A stretch of 64,000 nt of DNA, from the NCBI GenBank assembly GCA_964399165.1, contig CAYNPO010000012.1:1-64000 (forward strand), in the 5' to 3' direction. This stretch comes from UBA6144 sp964399165. Lineage in GTDB: Bacteria; Bdellovibrionota; Bacteriovoracia; Bacteriovoracales; Bacteriovoracaceae. Under the pieces are notes generated by a model. It worked only from the letters and a program-made list of their open reading frames with translations. It made no database searches and was not told where the DNA came from. The first letter of the stretch is position 1, and every line of letters begins with the position of its first letter. Positions 43,138 to 51,431 of the stretch are shown here, in pieces. The position numbers and the translations under genes were made by a program.

Positions 43138-44360
43138 CGCACCCGCCGGTCGGCGAACTCGAGGAAGAGGTTCCAGTCCGCGGTGGTGAGACTATGGCCC
43201 TTGTCCTGGAATTTTTGTTCGGGGCCTGGCGCCCCGAAGAGCGTCCAGGCCGGCGTTGCCGCCGCGAGGGCTGAAGTGGCGCTGGCGGGGCCGGCCCACG
43301 CGTCGCGGGTGCCTTGGGAATCAAGCATCGGGCGTGGGGCCACCAGCGAGACCAAGAAATGGGAGTCGTAGGGGAGTTCGTCCGGCCGAGGCGAGTCGTC
43401 CTTGAAAGCCGCAGAGAAAAAGTGCTTAAGGCCCCAGGGCTCGCCGATCAAGGGATAGCCCCACCAGCCGTGGGTCATCATCTCCGCGGTTTCGCGTTTT
43501 TCTTCCTTAGCGCCCCTCATGAGGGCGGTGCCGCCCAGGCCGCTTTGGTGAGCGATGACGGCGGAGACGCGCCCATCGAAGGCGGCGGCGAGGAGGGCGG
43601 CTTTTCCGCGGCGGGAATGCCCAACGGCGATGATGCCGTCGGCGCGCACGCCGGGGGCATCGGCCAAATAGTCCACGGCGCGGGAGAGGCCCCAGGCCCA
43701 GCTCATGAGCGTGCCCCAGGAGCGGCGTGGATCCTGGTGTGTGGCGGGGATCCAGGAGCGTACGCCCACGCGCGGGTACTCGGGGGAGTCTGGGGCCACA
43801 TCGCTGGCGGCGAGGGTGGCAAAGCCGTAACCCCGGCGAAGCAGGGTACGGATGGGGTAGGCGGCGGCGTCATGGCCGCGAGGGAGCGGGCGGGCCTCGT
43901 CGTCTATGCAGCCCTTGGCGTGCAGGTAACCCTCGCCGGAGGCGGGCACGGCGCGCACGGTGGTGACGGTCTGGTTGCCGCACTTGTTGATGATCAGGAA
44001 AACGGGGACACCGTCGCGACGGCGGGCCGAGCGGGGCAGGAAGAGCGCGAGCTTGATCTCCCGGACGTCCCGGGGGGCACCGGGGAAGGTGAGACGCACG
44101 TCGCGGAAGGTGCCTCCCGTTACGGGCGCTTCTTTTACCACCCGGACGCTCATGGTTAGCTCCGCGGGCAAGAAGCCGTAGACCCGCTCCTGCAGCATGT
44201 GGCGGATCTCGGCGCGACGTCCTTCCCAGGCTTCGGGGGTGGTGACGGGATCCCCGGCTAAGTTGGTGAAGAGGTCAGGTAATGCCGCCGGCCAAGCGGG
44301 CATACAGGCCAGACAAAGAGCGAAAAGCGGCCAATGACGCGGGAAAAGTGCGGTTCGCAT
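43134..44360 (-). CDS. CE15-like glucuronoyl esterase family protein, exported
   Basis: The 408-residue protein has a signal peptide (to about residue 25) and an alpha/beta-hydrolase fold with the nucleophile elbow AVGHSRRGKAALLAA, close to the CE15 motif GCSRxGK but with His replacing Cys. A catalytic His is likely in KGHSLTTADWN. CE15 enzymes cut ester bonds between glucuronate and lignin or other groups. An ATG at 44360 is chosen because GGGGG lies upstream and the signal peptide starts there. It overlaps the PAP2 gene by four bases. Confidence 0.8.
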   Translation of the reverse strand: MRTALFPRHWPLFALCLACMPAWPAALPDLFTNLAGDPVTTPEAWEGRRAEIRHMLQERVYGFLPAELTMSVRVVKEAPVTGGTFRDVRLTFPGAPRDVREIKLALFLPRSARRRDGVPVFLIINKCGNQTVTTVRAVPASGEGYLHAKGCIDDEARPLPRGHDAAAYPIRTLLRRGYGFATLAASDVAPDSPEYPRVGVRSWIPATHQDPRRSWGTLMSWAWGLSRAVDYLADAPGVRADGIIAVGHSRRGKAALLAAAFDGRVSAVIAHQSGLGGTALMRGAKEEKRETAEMMTHGWWGYPLIGEPWGLKHFFSAAFKDDSPRPDELPYDSHFLVSLVAPRPMLDSQGTRDAWAGPASATSALAAATPAWTLFGAPGPEQKFQDKGHSLTTADWNLFLEFADRRVR

Positions 44361-44453
44361 GTCCCCCACGATACAGAAAAAGGCCATTGGATGCCAGGCC
44401 TAATTTGCCGCGCCTTTCCCCTGCCCATGGTGCGGGGTATCCTGGGGGTAATT

Positions 44454-44481
44454 TTGGTTTTTTAGGTTTAGTTTTTACAGT
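44454..44481 (+). promoter_or_regulatory. Candidate sigma-70 promoter for rng
   Basis: TTGGTT (44454-44459), a 16-base T-rich spacer and TACAGT (44476-44481) lie just before AGCAGGA and the ATG at 44495. The leader would be very short. Confidence 0.35.
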
Positions 44482-44494
44482 TAGCAGGACATTC

Positions 44495-46075
44495 ATGGCG
44501 AAAGAACTTGTGATCAACCAGACTCACAATGAGTGCCGTATTGCGCTCATTGAGAACGGCGAGATCCTGGACTTCCTGGTGGAGCGTCAAAGCTCGGCCA
44601 AGGCACCCCCCGCGAGCGTGGGGAACATCTATCTCGGGCGAGTGCTGCGCGTCCTCCCGGGCATGCAATCGGCCTTCGTGGACATCGGTCTGGAGCGTGC
44701 CGCCTTCCTCTACGTGGACGACGCTTACCTGCCGACCCTCGATGAGCAGCGGGCGGCCATGGAAAAGGCCCAGGCCAGCGGCCCCCCCCAACCCCGCCGT
44801 GTCGGTGAGGTCATCCCCGACGAGCTCTCCAGTCTCAGTGAAACGGTGGACATGAAGTTCCGCCCCGACGTGAAGATCCAGGACTTCCTCAAGGAAGGCG
44901 ATGAGATCGTGGTCCAGATCGCCAAGGAGCCCATCTCCACCAAAGGCCCGCGGGTCACCCGCCACATCACCCTCGCCGGCCGCCACATCGTCTACATGCC
45001 TTTCATCGAGCACACCGGCGTCTCGCGCCGGATCGAGAGCGAGGAGGAGAGGAAGCGCCTGAAAGACGTGCTGGACAGCATCCGTCCCGAGGGTTGTGGC
45101 ATCATCGCCCGCACCGTGGCCGAAGGACAGAGCTACAAGGTGCTCAAGAACGACTACAACATGCTGGTGAAGCTGTGGAAGGACGTGCAAAAGAAGCTGG
45201 AGAAGGCCCGGGCCCCCACTGACTTGCACCAGGATTTGACCTTCATCCAGCGGGCCCTGCGCGACATCACCGATGAGGACGTGGACCAGATCGTGGTGGA
45301 CGCCCGCCCGGTCATGCGCCAGATAGAGAAGTTCACCAAGACGTACCTTCCTAACCTCAAGGCCAAGCTCAAGCTGCACGATGGGGACATCCCCCTGTTC
45401 GAGCATTATGGGATTGAACTCGAGATCGAGCGGGCCCTCTCCAACCAGGTTTTCCTCAAGTCCGGCGGCTCCATCAACATCGATCAGACGGAGGCGCTGG
45501 TTTCAATCGACGTGAATACCGGCAAATTCGTCGGCAAGAAGACCCTCGAGGACACCATCCTCAAGACAAACTTGGAGGCGGTGAAGGAAATCGCCTACCA
45601 GCTGCGCATCAGGAACTGCGGCGGGATCATCATCATCGACTTCATCGACATGGAGAAGGAGGAGCACCGGCAGGCGGTTTACCAGACGCTGCTGGAGGCG
45701 CTCAAGAAGGACCGCTCCAAGACCAACGTGCTCCCCATTTCCGGGCTAGGGTTGGTGGAGATGACCAGGAAGCGCACCCGCGACACCTTGATCCGCACCA
45801 TGTGCGAACCTTGCGCCTACTGCGAGGGCTCCGGTCGCGTGAAGAGCGTGGAGACGGTGAGCTACGAAATCATCCGCGATGTCGCCAAGACCCTGAAGCG
45901 CACCCCCGCTGACAAGGTCACCGTCTACGCCCACCCTGAGGTGAGCGCCAGATTATCCAGCGAGGATTTCGGGGTGATCGAGATGATGGAGGAGTCTTTC
46001 CAAAAGACCCTCACCATCCGGGCCGACAATAGCTACCACATTGAGCAGTACGAGATTTACACCCACGAAGGGTGA
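44495..46075 (+). CDS. rng: Ribonuclease G/E family endoribonuclease
   Basis: The 526-residue protein has an N-terminal S1-type RNA-binding domain with a family insertion, the DNase I-like catalytic core with Asp in SIDVNTGKFVG and IIIDFIDM, and the zinc-link CEPCAYCEGSG. There is no long C-terminal scaffold as in RNase E, so RNase G is the best call. It cuts single-stranded RNA and matures rRNA. The ATG at 44495 fits the family start AKELVINQT; the frame is open for 71 codons upstream but that stretch overlaps the divergent gene. Confidence 0.93.
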   Translation: MAKELVINQTHNECRIALIENGEILDFLVERQSSAKAPPASVGNIYLGRVLRVLPGMQSAFVDIGLERAAFLYVDDAYLPTLDEQRAAMEKAQASGPPQPRRVGEVIPDELSSLSETVDMKFRPDVKIQDFLKEGDEIVVQIAKEPISTKGPRVTRHITLAGRHIVYMPFIEHTGVSRRIESEEERKRLKDVLDSIRPEGCGIIARTVAEGQSYKVLKNDYNMLVKLWKDVQKKLEKARAPTDLHQDLTFIQRALRDITDEDVDQIVVDARPVMRQIEKFTKTYLPNLKAKLKLHDGDIPLFEHYGIELEIERALSNQVFLKSGGSINIDQTEALVSIDVNTGKFVGKKTLEDTILKTNLEAVKEIAYQLRIRNCGGIIIIDFIDMEKEEHRQAVYQTLLEALKKDRSKTNVLPISGLGLVEMTRKRTRDTLIRTMCEPCAYCEGSGRVKSVETVSYEIIRDVAKTLKRTPADKVTVYAHPEVSARLSSEDFGVIEMMEESFQKTLTIRADNSYHIEQYEIYTHEG

Positions 46076-46078
46076 GGT

Positions 46079-46654
46079 TCACTGGCCCGCGGGCGGCTCG
46101 TAGCGCATGATTTCGTATTCTAGGCCCAGGCGGTTCAGGTGTGACTCAAACTCTCTGAAGGCCGTGTGGCGGGCCACGGAGAAGTCCAGTAGCCCCGGGT
46201 TTTGCCGTCGGGCTTCGCGGCCGTAGAGGATCCGGCCTTGCTTCCAAATGGTCGCCAGGCCCGGCACGGGTTGGCCATCTAACGTGTAGAGACAGGGCAT
46301 GGGACTGCCCGTGCGATGGTTGCTGCCGGAACAGCGGTACCAGCGCATAACCATCTCCGTGCCGGCGGGAATGCGCAGCTCGTCCGCCCACGGATAGCTC
46401 CGGTTGATGCTCACGGAAAGGTTTCGGGTGGAGCGCTCAAGCTCCCGCTCACCCGCGGGAATGACGATTTCGCGGGTTGCGGTGAACTTCATGGTGAGGT
46501 GGCCGGGCAGCATGGAGAGGTCCATGTCATCTGGATGGCGCTGTTTGACCGCTTCCTGCTCCTGCTGGGATATCGAGTAGTAGGTGTGGCCCTCAATCTG
46601 AAGTTGGGCGAAGGCGGGCAGGCTAAGGGCGAGCGCGAGCAGCATGGCTTTCAT
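46079..46654 (-). CDS. Exported protein of unknown function
   Basis: The 191-residue protein has a signal peptide (MKAMLLALALSLPAFAQ) and a mixed mature part with one Cys pair (RCSG and PCLY). It lies head-on to rng with 3 bases between stops. The ATG at 46654 has GGGAG upstream. It is the last gene of a set of minus-strand exported proteins, 115 bases after the previous one. No family is recognised. Confidence 0.8.
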   Translation of the reverse strand: MKAMLLALALSLPAFAQLQIEGHTYYSISQQEQEAVKQRHPDDMDLSMLPGHLTMKFTATREIVIPAGERELERSTRNLSVSINRSYPWADELRIPAGTEMVMRWYRCSGSNHRTGSPMPCLYTLDGQPVPGLATIWKQGRILYGREARRQNPGLLDFSVARHTAFREFESHLNRLGLEYEIMRYEPPAGQ

Positions 46655-46769
46655 GGGGTACTCCCAGGTTTCAGGGAATACAAGCAAGGGGGGGGCCAAT
46701 TGTCATTGCGGGAAACAGAGGGGTTGGGGGCAGGGCCGTCCAAAGTTTGGACGGCCCCGTGCGGAAATC

Positions 46770-47570
46770 TCAGTAGCGGCGGTAGCGGCAGCCCCGGCCG
46801 GCGCGCAACTCGGCGATCACGGCGTCCAGTCGGCTGTATGTATCCTGGAACATCCAGATGCGCTCGGTTTCAGTGCTGGATGCGGAATTGAAGGCGTCCA
46901 ACTCCCGCACCAGATCATCGAGTTCGGCGATCTCACACCCGTAAGACTCGGCGTACACCAGTTCGGCGATCTCGCCGGCCGCGCCCGCGGCGATGGTTTC
47001 GGCACCGAGCAGGTAGCTGCGCGCGGGGCCCACGGGGAAGACCTGGCCGCGGCGGGCGTAGGTCATGTTGCCGTTCACCAGCGCCAGCATGTCGCCGGCC
47101 ATGCGCAGGATGCGGCGGTCGAAGGCCTGGACCCCGCGGCCGCGGCAGTAGCCGCAGCGAGGCCGATAGTAAGGACGGTCAATCTCGTTAGCGCTTTCGA
47201 TCACCAGGTCGTAGACGCTCTCAAGGGCGTTCACGGCGGCGCGCACGCTGCGGCCGTCAGTGGCGTTGGCGAGGAGCACGTCACCCAGGGCCTTCCCGTG
47301 AAGCATCAGGCGCCAGGTCACCGGGCGGATGTTCCAGGCGGGGCGCTGGATGCCGCGGTCGAGGGCGTTCTTCAAAGTGGCTGCGGCTTCGGCGAACTGG
47401 CCGTAGGCCACTTGGCGGGCAGCGGAGCCGCGTGCCCGCTCGAGCGTGCGCACGCTCTGGTCGCACCATGCGGAGAAGTCGGGGTCTGCAACTTGGGTTT
47501 CCTCCTCCTGGGCGCGCACGGCGGGCGCCAGGGAGAGGGCGATGAAGAGGGTGAGGATCCAGCGGTTCAT
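46770..47570 (-). CDS. Exported helical protein, paralogue of the gene at 47598
   Basis: The 266-residue protein has a signal peptide (MNRWILTLFIALSLAPAVRA) and a helical mature part starting with AWCDQSVRTLERA. A central CGYCRG motif follows DRPYYRPR, and the C-terminal half contains YAESYGCEIAELDDL. The neighbour at 47598 has AWCDQASGILRDA, DRPLYVPY and FAESYACQANRMDQL in the same order, so they are diverged duplicates. No function is known. Ribosome binding signal is weak (AAGGAACG). Confidence 0.82.
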   Translation of the reverse strand: MNRWILTLFIALSLAPAVRAQEEETQVADPDFSAWCDQSVRTLERARGSAARQVAYGQFAEAAATLKNALDRGIQRPAWNIRPVTWRLMLHGKALGDVLLANATDGRSVRAAVNALESVYDLVIESANEIDRPYYRPRCGYCRGRGVQAFDRRILRMAGDMLALVNGNMTYARRGQVFPVGPARSYLLGAETIAAGAAGEIAELVYAESYGCEIAELDDLVRELDAFNSASSTETERIWMFQDTYSRLDAVIAELRAGRGCRYRRY

Positions 47571-47597
47571 GGGGTCGTTCCTTTATGTAAGGCCGGC

Positions 47598-48488
47598 TCA
47601 GTGGCAGGCGCGGGTTTCAAGTTGGGCGAGGATGTTCCTGAGGGTCAGGGAAAAGCGGTTCAGCCTGATGGCGTCCAACGAATTGCCCTGGCGTTGGTTC
47701 AGGTAGCGTTGGATTTGTTCTGCGAGTTGGTCCATTCGGTTGGCCTGGCAGGCGTAGGATTCGGCGAAGAGGGAGTCTCGAAGATCGCCCGCCACTTGCC
47801 CCAGCATGTAACCCAAGGCTCGCAAATAAGTGGGGACGGGGATGTTGGTGTACATGTTGCTGCGGTCTGCGAGGGTGCGCACGAAACGCCCGTCCAACTC
47901 CCTCAGGGATGCTACGGACAAGCCGACCGTGCGCGCCTCCATTTGTTGGACGTCGGTGCGGTGGTGACGGGTAGCGTAGGGGACGTAGAGTGGGCGGTCC
48001 AGCCGGTCTGCGAGTCCCGCTGTGAAGCCGAGGTACCAGTCGAAAAAATTCACCAGGGAGGTCGCCGCGCGGTCCGCGATCACATTGCCATCGAGGATGT
48101 CGTCCACGCCCAGGATTTGAGAAAGAGCGAGGCCCCGGCGCACGTAGCGGAGAGTGAAGGTCTGTGACTGCGGCTGGGGTACAGTCGCCGTGGTCGCGGC
48201 CCCGGTGAGGCCTCCCTTGAAGAGGGTGAGGGCTTCGGTGGCGTCCCCACGCAGGCCCCAGGATTCCCGGCCTTCCACGGAGGCGTCGCGGAGGATGCCA
48301 GAGGCTTGGTCGCACCACGCTATGAGGTGCTCATACACCACCGTGCCTCCCACGCCGCTGCCTCCATCACCATGGGAAGAAAGGGGGCCAGGACGGGTGG
48401 CGAGCACGCGGTCGACCACGGTTGGCTCGTTTTGCGCGAAAGCCGCTAAGGAAGAGAGCAGGAGCAGGGAAGTCATCATTCTTTTCAT
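47598..48488 (-). CDS. Exported helical protein, paralogue of the gene at 46770
   Basis: The 296-residue protein has a signal peptide (MKRMMTSLLLLSSLAAFAQ), a Gly/Ser-rich segment and the shared helical domain (AWCDQASGILRDA to FAESYACQANRMDQLAEQI). It is 21 bases downstream of the TIGR02147 regulator and 27 bases upstream of its paralogue, so the three probably form one transcript. The mature protein has few Cys. Function unknown. Confidence 0.82.
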   Translation of the reverse strand: MKRMMTSLLLLSSLAAFAQNEPTVVDRVLATRPGPLSSHGDGGSGVGGTVVYEHLIAWCDQASGILRDASVEGRESWGLRGDATEALTLFKGGLTGAATTATVPQPQSQTFTLRYVRRGLALSQILGVDDILDGNVIADRAATSLVNFFDWYLGFTAGLADRLDRPLYVPYATRHHRTDVQQMEARTVGLSVASLRELDGRFVRTLADRSNMYTNIPVPTYLRALGYMLGQVAGDLRDSLFAESYACQANRMDQLAEQIQRYLNQRQGNSLDAIRLNRFSLTLRNILAQLETRACH

Positions 48489-48509
48489 GTCGTTCCGCCT
48501 TGTTCAGGT

Positions 48510-49391
48510 TTAGTTGGTGACTTGGAGGAGTTGGATGCCCATCTGCACCACTTGATCGGTGCCTGTGGGCATGCTTCCGTATTTCTTGAGGATGTTCTCA
48601 GTCATCTCCTGCATTTCTCGGCGCAGGTCTTCGAAAGTGGCCGCGGGGACGCTGAGGGTGATCAGCTGGGCCGCGCGCTTCTCATAGGGCTGATCCACCA
48701 TGGCGGCGCTGGCGCGGGCGGCGAAGTCTTTGTGCAGGTTGCAGGCGTTCTTGAAGTTTTGCTTGGTGTCCTTATAGAGAACCACCGGATCACTTTGCAC
48801 CAGCTTCCCTTCGGCACCCCGGGCGATCAGGCCCAAAGTCAGCAGGTCGGCGAGTCCTTCTCTGGCCTTGGTGGCGCTCACACGGCCACCCAGACGCCTG
48901 GCGATCCACTCAGCGTCCTCCCGGAAATCTGAAAGCGCCACCATTTCGCGCAACACCACCAAATGCCATTCATTAAGAAAGCGCAGGTGGCTGTCCAGCA
49001 ACGCGACGGGAACGGACTCCTGACCTTTGGCGGCGACCTTGAGGCGGTCGAAGAAATAGACTTTCTCCTTCTCCGTGTCGGCCTGGCAGAAGTGCACCAT
49101 GTTCTCGAAGTACAAGGCCTCCTGAGGGGGGAGGGAGAGGGCGCGGGCGAAGCCCACGATGGACTTGGCGGTCAGGTTGCGTTTGCCTTTCACCACCAGA
49201 CCCAAATAGCCGCGGGAGTTCTTCCCGAATCCCGCGGCGAGGGCAAAGGCGTTTTCGGAGAAGCGGGGGTTCATCTCCTTGCGGTGGTTATAGGCGTCTT
49301 TCAAGTAATCCCGGTAATCCAGATAGGAGAACACGTTGGGCCGTTTGGGGCCGGAGGTGGGGGGACAGTCCATGGGGTTGAGCGTTTCCAT
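48510..49391 (-). CDS. TIGR02147-family regulator
   Basis: The C-terminal 290 residues match this family by the start NVFSYLDYRDYLKDAY, the helix-turn-helix-like SENAFALAAGFGKNSRGYL, and FENMVHFCQADTEKEK. The family is a paralogous group best known from Fibrobacter and Bdellovibrio-type bacteria and is thought to regulate transcription. I place the start at the ATG 49391 (METLNP), though no clear ribosome binding site is seen and a second ATG at 49373 is possible. A long open frame upstream is not supported. It probably controls the exported genes around it. Confidence 0.85.
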   Translation of the reverse strand: METLNPMDCPPTSGPKRPNVFSYLDYRDYLKDAYNHRKEMNPRFSENAFALAAGFGKNSRGYLGLVVKGKRNLTAKSIVGFARALSLPPQEALYFENMVHFCQADTEKEKVYFFDRLKVAAKGQESVPVALLDSHLRFLNEWHLVVLREMVALSDFREDAEWIARRLGGRVSATKAREGLADLLTLGLIARGAEGKLVQSDPVVLYKDTKQNFKNACNLHKDFAARASAAMVDQPYEKRAAQLITLSVPAATFEDLRREMQEMTENILKKYGSMPTGTDQVVQMGIQLLQVTN

Positions 49392-49432
49392 GGGGCGGGT
49401 TATGGCACGGGTGCTGACAAGATGGGAGGGGA

Positions 49433-49447
49433 GTGTAAGTTTTACAC
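49433..49447. promoter_or_regulatory. 15-bp palindrome upstream of the TIGR02147 gene
   Basis: GTGTAA and TTACAC are perfect arms around the centre GTT. It partly overlaps the 36-bp shared element. Confidence 0.4.
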
Positions 49448-49475
49448 GCAGGTTCTGCTGATTCCCAGTCAGCAG
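49440..49475 (-). promoter_or_regulatory. 36-bp shared element, copy A
   Basis: Read on the minus strand it is CTGCTGACT, 5 bases, TCAGCAG, 5 bases, GCGTGTAAAA. The first two blocks form an inverted repeat. Copy B at 50555 has the same blocks with the same spacing. Copy A sits in the divergent spacer between the TIGR02147 gene and the metallopeptidase gene and is oriented towards the former. Confidence 0.6.
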
Positions 49476-49487
49476 TAGCATGGAGGG

Positions 49488-50561
49488 ATGCCTATTGCCG
49501 GTCTCGTGCTTCTCTTCTTGTTCTGCGCCGATGCGTTCGCCGCTCGTTGGGCGGTGGAGGGGAGGCGTTTCGCGGCTCCAGACGCCCTCCATCAGTCCTC
49601 CACCACCGTCTTGCGGACCGCAGCTGCGGAAATAGCGGCCCACCTGACCACCCTCAAGACGGATTATTTTCCAGGTTTCATCGAGGACACGGTCGTCATG
49701 TTCGGGCCGACCCGTGGGGTGGACGCTCTGTTCTTCCCCGCGGGGACTTACCAGGGGCCGTTGCAGGAGGAACTCGCTTCCGAGACGGTGATCGCGCTCA
49801 ACCCGCGTCTGCTGAATAACCCCCAGCGCTGGCGGGTCCTCGGGCATGAGTTCTTTCATGTGGTCCACCACGCCCACGCTCCCCGTGAAGCGGACTGGGT
49901 GAAAGAGGGGCTGGCGCAGAAGTTCGAGTCCGAAGTGTATGGGGGCATCACCCAGGCGCACCTGCGGGCGGCCCTCTCCTCCTCAAGGCACGCCCTCGAG
50001 GAGCCCTTTGACACCGAGTCGCCGTCGGCGGAACGCTACGGCAACGCTTTCTTGTTTTTTCACCATCTCGAGCAGACCTGCGGCGTGGAGCAAGCGTGGC
50101 GGCTTTTTTTCGCCCTGCCATTGGGGACGCCGCCGGGACGCGGCTCCCTCCAGGCGGTCCTGCGCGGGCTGCAGTCTCCCGCTCCCGCATGTAACGATGC
50201 GCGTACCCTCATGTCCGACTTCGTCATCGCGAAGCTCACCAACCAGCGGCGTGAAGGAGTGCCCCGGGCCCTGTGGCCGCTGCTTCCGGCCATGGGGGCT
50301 TCGTCGGCCGATGCCCAGGCGTTGGCAAGGCTGTCCATGCCGGAGCAGCGCCGGTTTCTGGAGCAGCTTCCCCCTTTCCTCGGATTGAAACTGCCTGCTG
50401 GCGCCTGGTCCCCACCTTTCTCGCCGGCGCGCCTGGCGTTGATGGGCATCGAGGTGCGCGCCTGGGACACCCGGCCCGCGATTCCGAGACTACTTCCATG
50501 GAACGACAACGCACGGGAGGCGGCGCCGGGAGTCTTCCTACTTCTGTGGCGTGACCGCTGA
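49488..50561 (+). CDS. Exported zinc metallopeptidase-like protein
   Basis: The 357-residue protein has a signal peptide (to about residue 18) and the zinc-peptidase motif LGHEFFHVVHHAH (HExxH) followed about 20 residues later by WVKEGLAQKFE, whose Glu is the expected third ligand of a gluzincin. It is therefore probably an active secreted or periplasmic peptidase. The C-terminal half has no recognised domain. GGAGGG is directly before the ATG, closer than usual. It is divergent from the regulator and 110 bases before the next exported gene. Confidence 0.83.
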   Translation: MPIAGLVLLFLFCADAFAARWAVEGRRFAAPDALHQSSTTVLRTAAAEIAAHLTTLKTDYFPGFIEDTVVMFGPTRGVDALFFPAGTYQGPLQEELASETVIALNPRLLNNPQRWRVLGHEFFHVVHHAHAPREADWVKEGLAQKFESEVYGGITQAHLRAALSSSRHALEEPFDTESPSAERYGNAFLFFHHLEQTCGVEQAWRLFFALPLGTPPGRGSLQAVLRGLQSPAPACNDARTLMSDFVIAKLTNQRREGVPRALWPLLPAMGASSADAQALARLSMPEQRRFLEQLPPFLGLKLPAGAWSPPFSPARLALMGIEVRAWDTRPAIPRLLPWNDNAREAAPGVFLLLWRDR

Positions 50562-50590
50562 CTCCCCGTCAGCAGTTTCGGCGTGTAAAA
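50555..50590 (+). promoter_or_regulatory. 36-bp shared element, copy B
   Basis: CCGCTGACT, 5 bases, TCAGCAG, 5 bases, GCGTGTAAAA. The three blocks differ from copy A at one base. The element starts at the stop codon of the peptidase gene and ends 81 bases before the exported-protein gene at 50672, towards which it is oriented. Confidence 0.6.
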
Positions 50591-50671
50591 AATTCATCTT
50601 GCCTGTGAAGGACCCGGGCCGGCCGTTAAGTTCCACCCGCCTCACCAAGACGCTTACAAGGAGCACCCTTT

Positions 50672-51406
50672 ATGTGGAAAACCCTGCTGTGCCTCGCCCT
50701 TCTTCACACCGCCGCCTTCGCCCAGACGCTGCGTCCCGGAGTCTACCGTGGCCCTGACGACCACCGCCTCTTCCTCCAGGAATTACCCGGCCGTGATGGC
50801 AGCTTCCTGGGGTTGATCGTGAAAGATGGCCGGCAGGCGGTACCCTACCTGGTGGACGAGTTCGCTACCGGCCGCTACGGGCTAATCCCGCTCTACAACC
50901 AGCGCAACTTGATCGGCGCCTCCAACTACACCCCGTCCTTGACGGCCTCGGTGGTCTCCGAGCGCAACGGCCTGCGCGTGAACGTCGCCCCCAACCCGGG
51001 CAACAACACCGGCTTCAACCTCGCGCTGGCGTTCACCAGCACAAACGAGCGCACCCCTTGGCTGGCCTCCCAGCCGGGTAACTACACTTACAGTTCGGTC
51101 ACTGGAAGCGGCAACCGCAGGCGCAGCACCACCCATCGTCGGGCGGCCACCCTCGGCCCCCAGGACCGCGCCCGTGAGTCCCAGCTGACCATCACCGACG
51201 GTGACCTCGCCGGCAGTTATATCCTGCGCGAAGTACGCCCGGGCATGCATCTCGCCTTCCGCAGTAACCTGAGCACCACCGGGGTTGAAGTGGTGGAAGA
51301 GTCCCGCTGGGTCGTCGTCTTCTTGCGCGGCTGTCTGGGTTGGTCCAGTAAAATGGTGTTCATCGACACCTCTAACTGGAACCTGCGCGACTTCACCCTG
51401 AACTAA
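50672..51406 (+). CDS. Exported protein of unknown function
   Basis: The 244-residue protein has a signal peptide (MWKTLLCLALLHTAAFAQ) and a beta-rich mature region with an Arg/Thr-rich loop near residue 150. No motif is recognised. AAGGAG precedes the ATG. It begins a plus-strand run of three exported proteins, 25 bases before the next one, and lies downstream of copy B of the shared element. Confidence 0.83.
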   Translation: MWKTLLCLALLHTAAFAQTLRPGVYRGPDDHRLFLQELPGRDGSFLGLIVKDGRQAVPYLVDEFATGRYGLIPLYNQRNLIGASNYTPSLTASVVSERNGLRVNVAPNPGNNTGFNLALAFTSTNERTPWLASQPGNYTYSSVTGSGNRRRSTTHRRAATLGPQDRARESQLTITDGDLAGSYILREVRPGMHLAFRSNLSTTGVEVVEESRWVVVFLRGCLGWSSKMVFIDTSNWNLRDFTLN

Positions 51407-51431
51407 CTTACTCATTTACTGGAGACCTGCC

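Noticed and set aside
44282..44494. Upstream extension of rng
   Set aside because: It overlaps the divergent esterase gene and the promoter region; the family start is at 44495.
46644..48167. Open frame of about 500 codons antisense to the exported helical pair
   Set aside because: The minus-strand genes have signal peptides and paralogous motifs; the plus frame has none.
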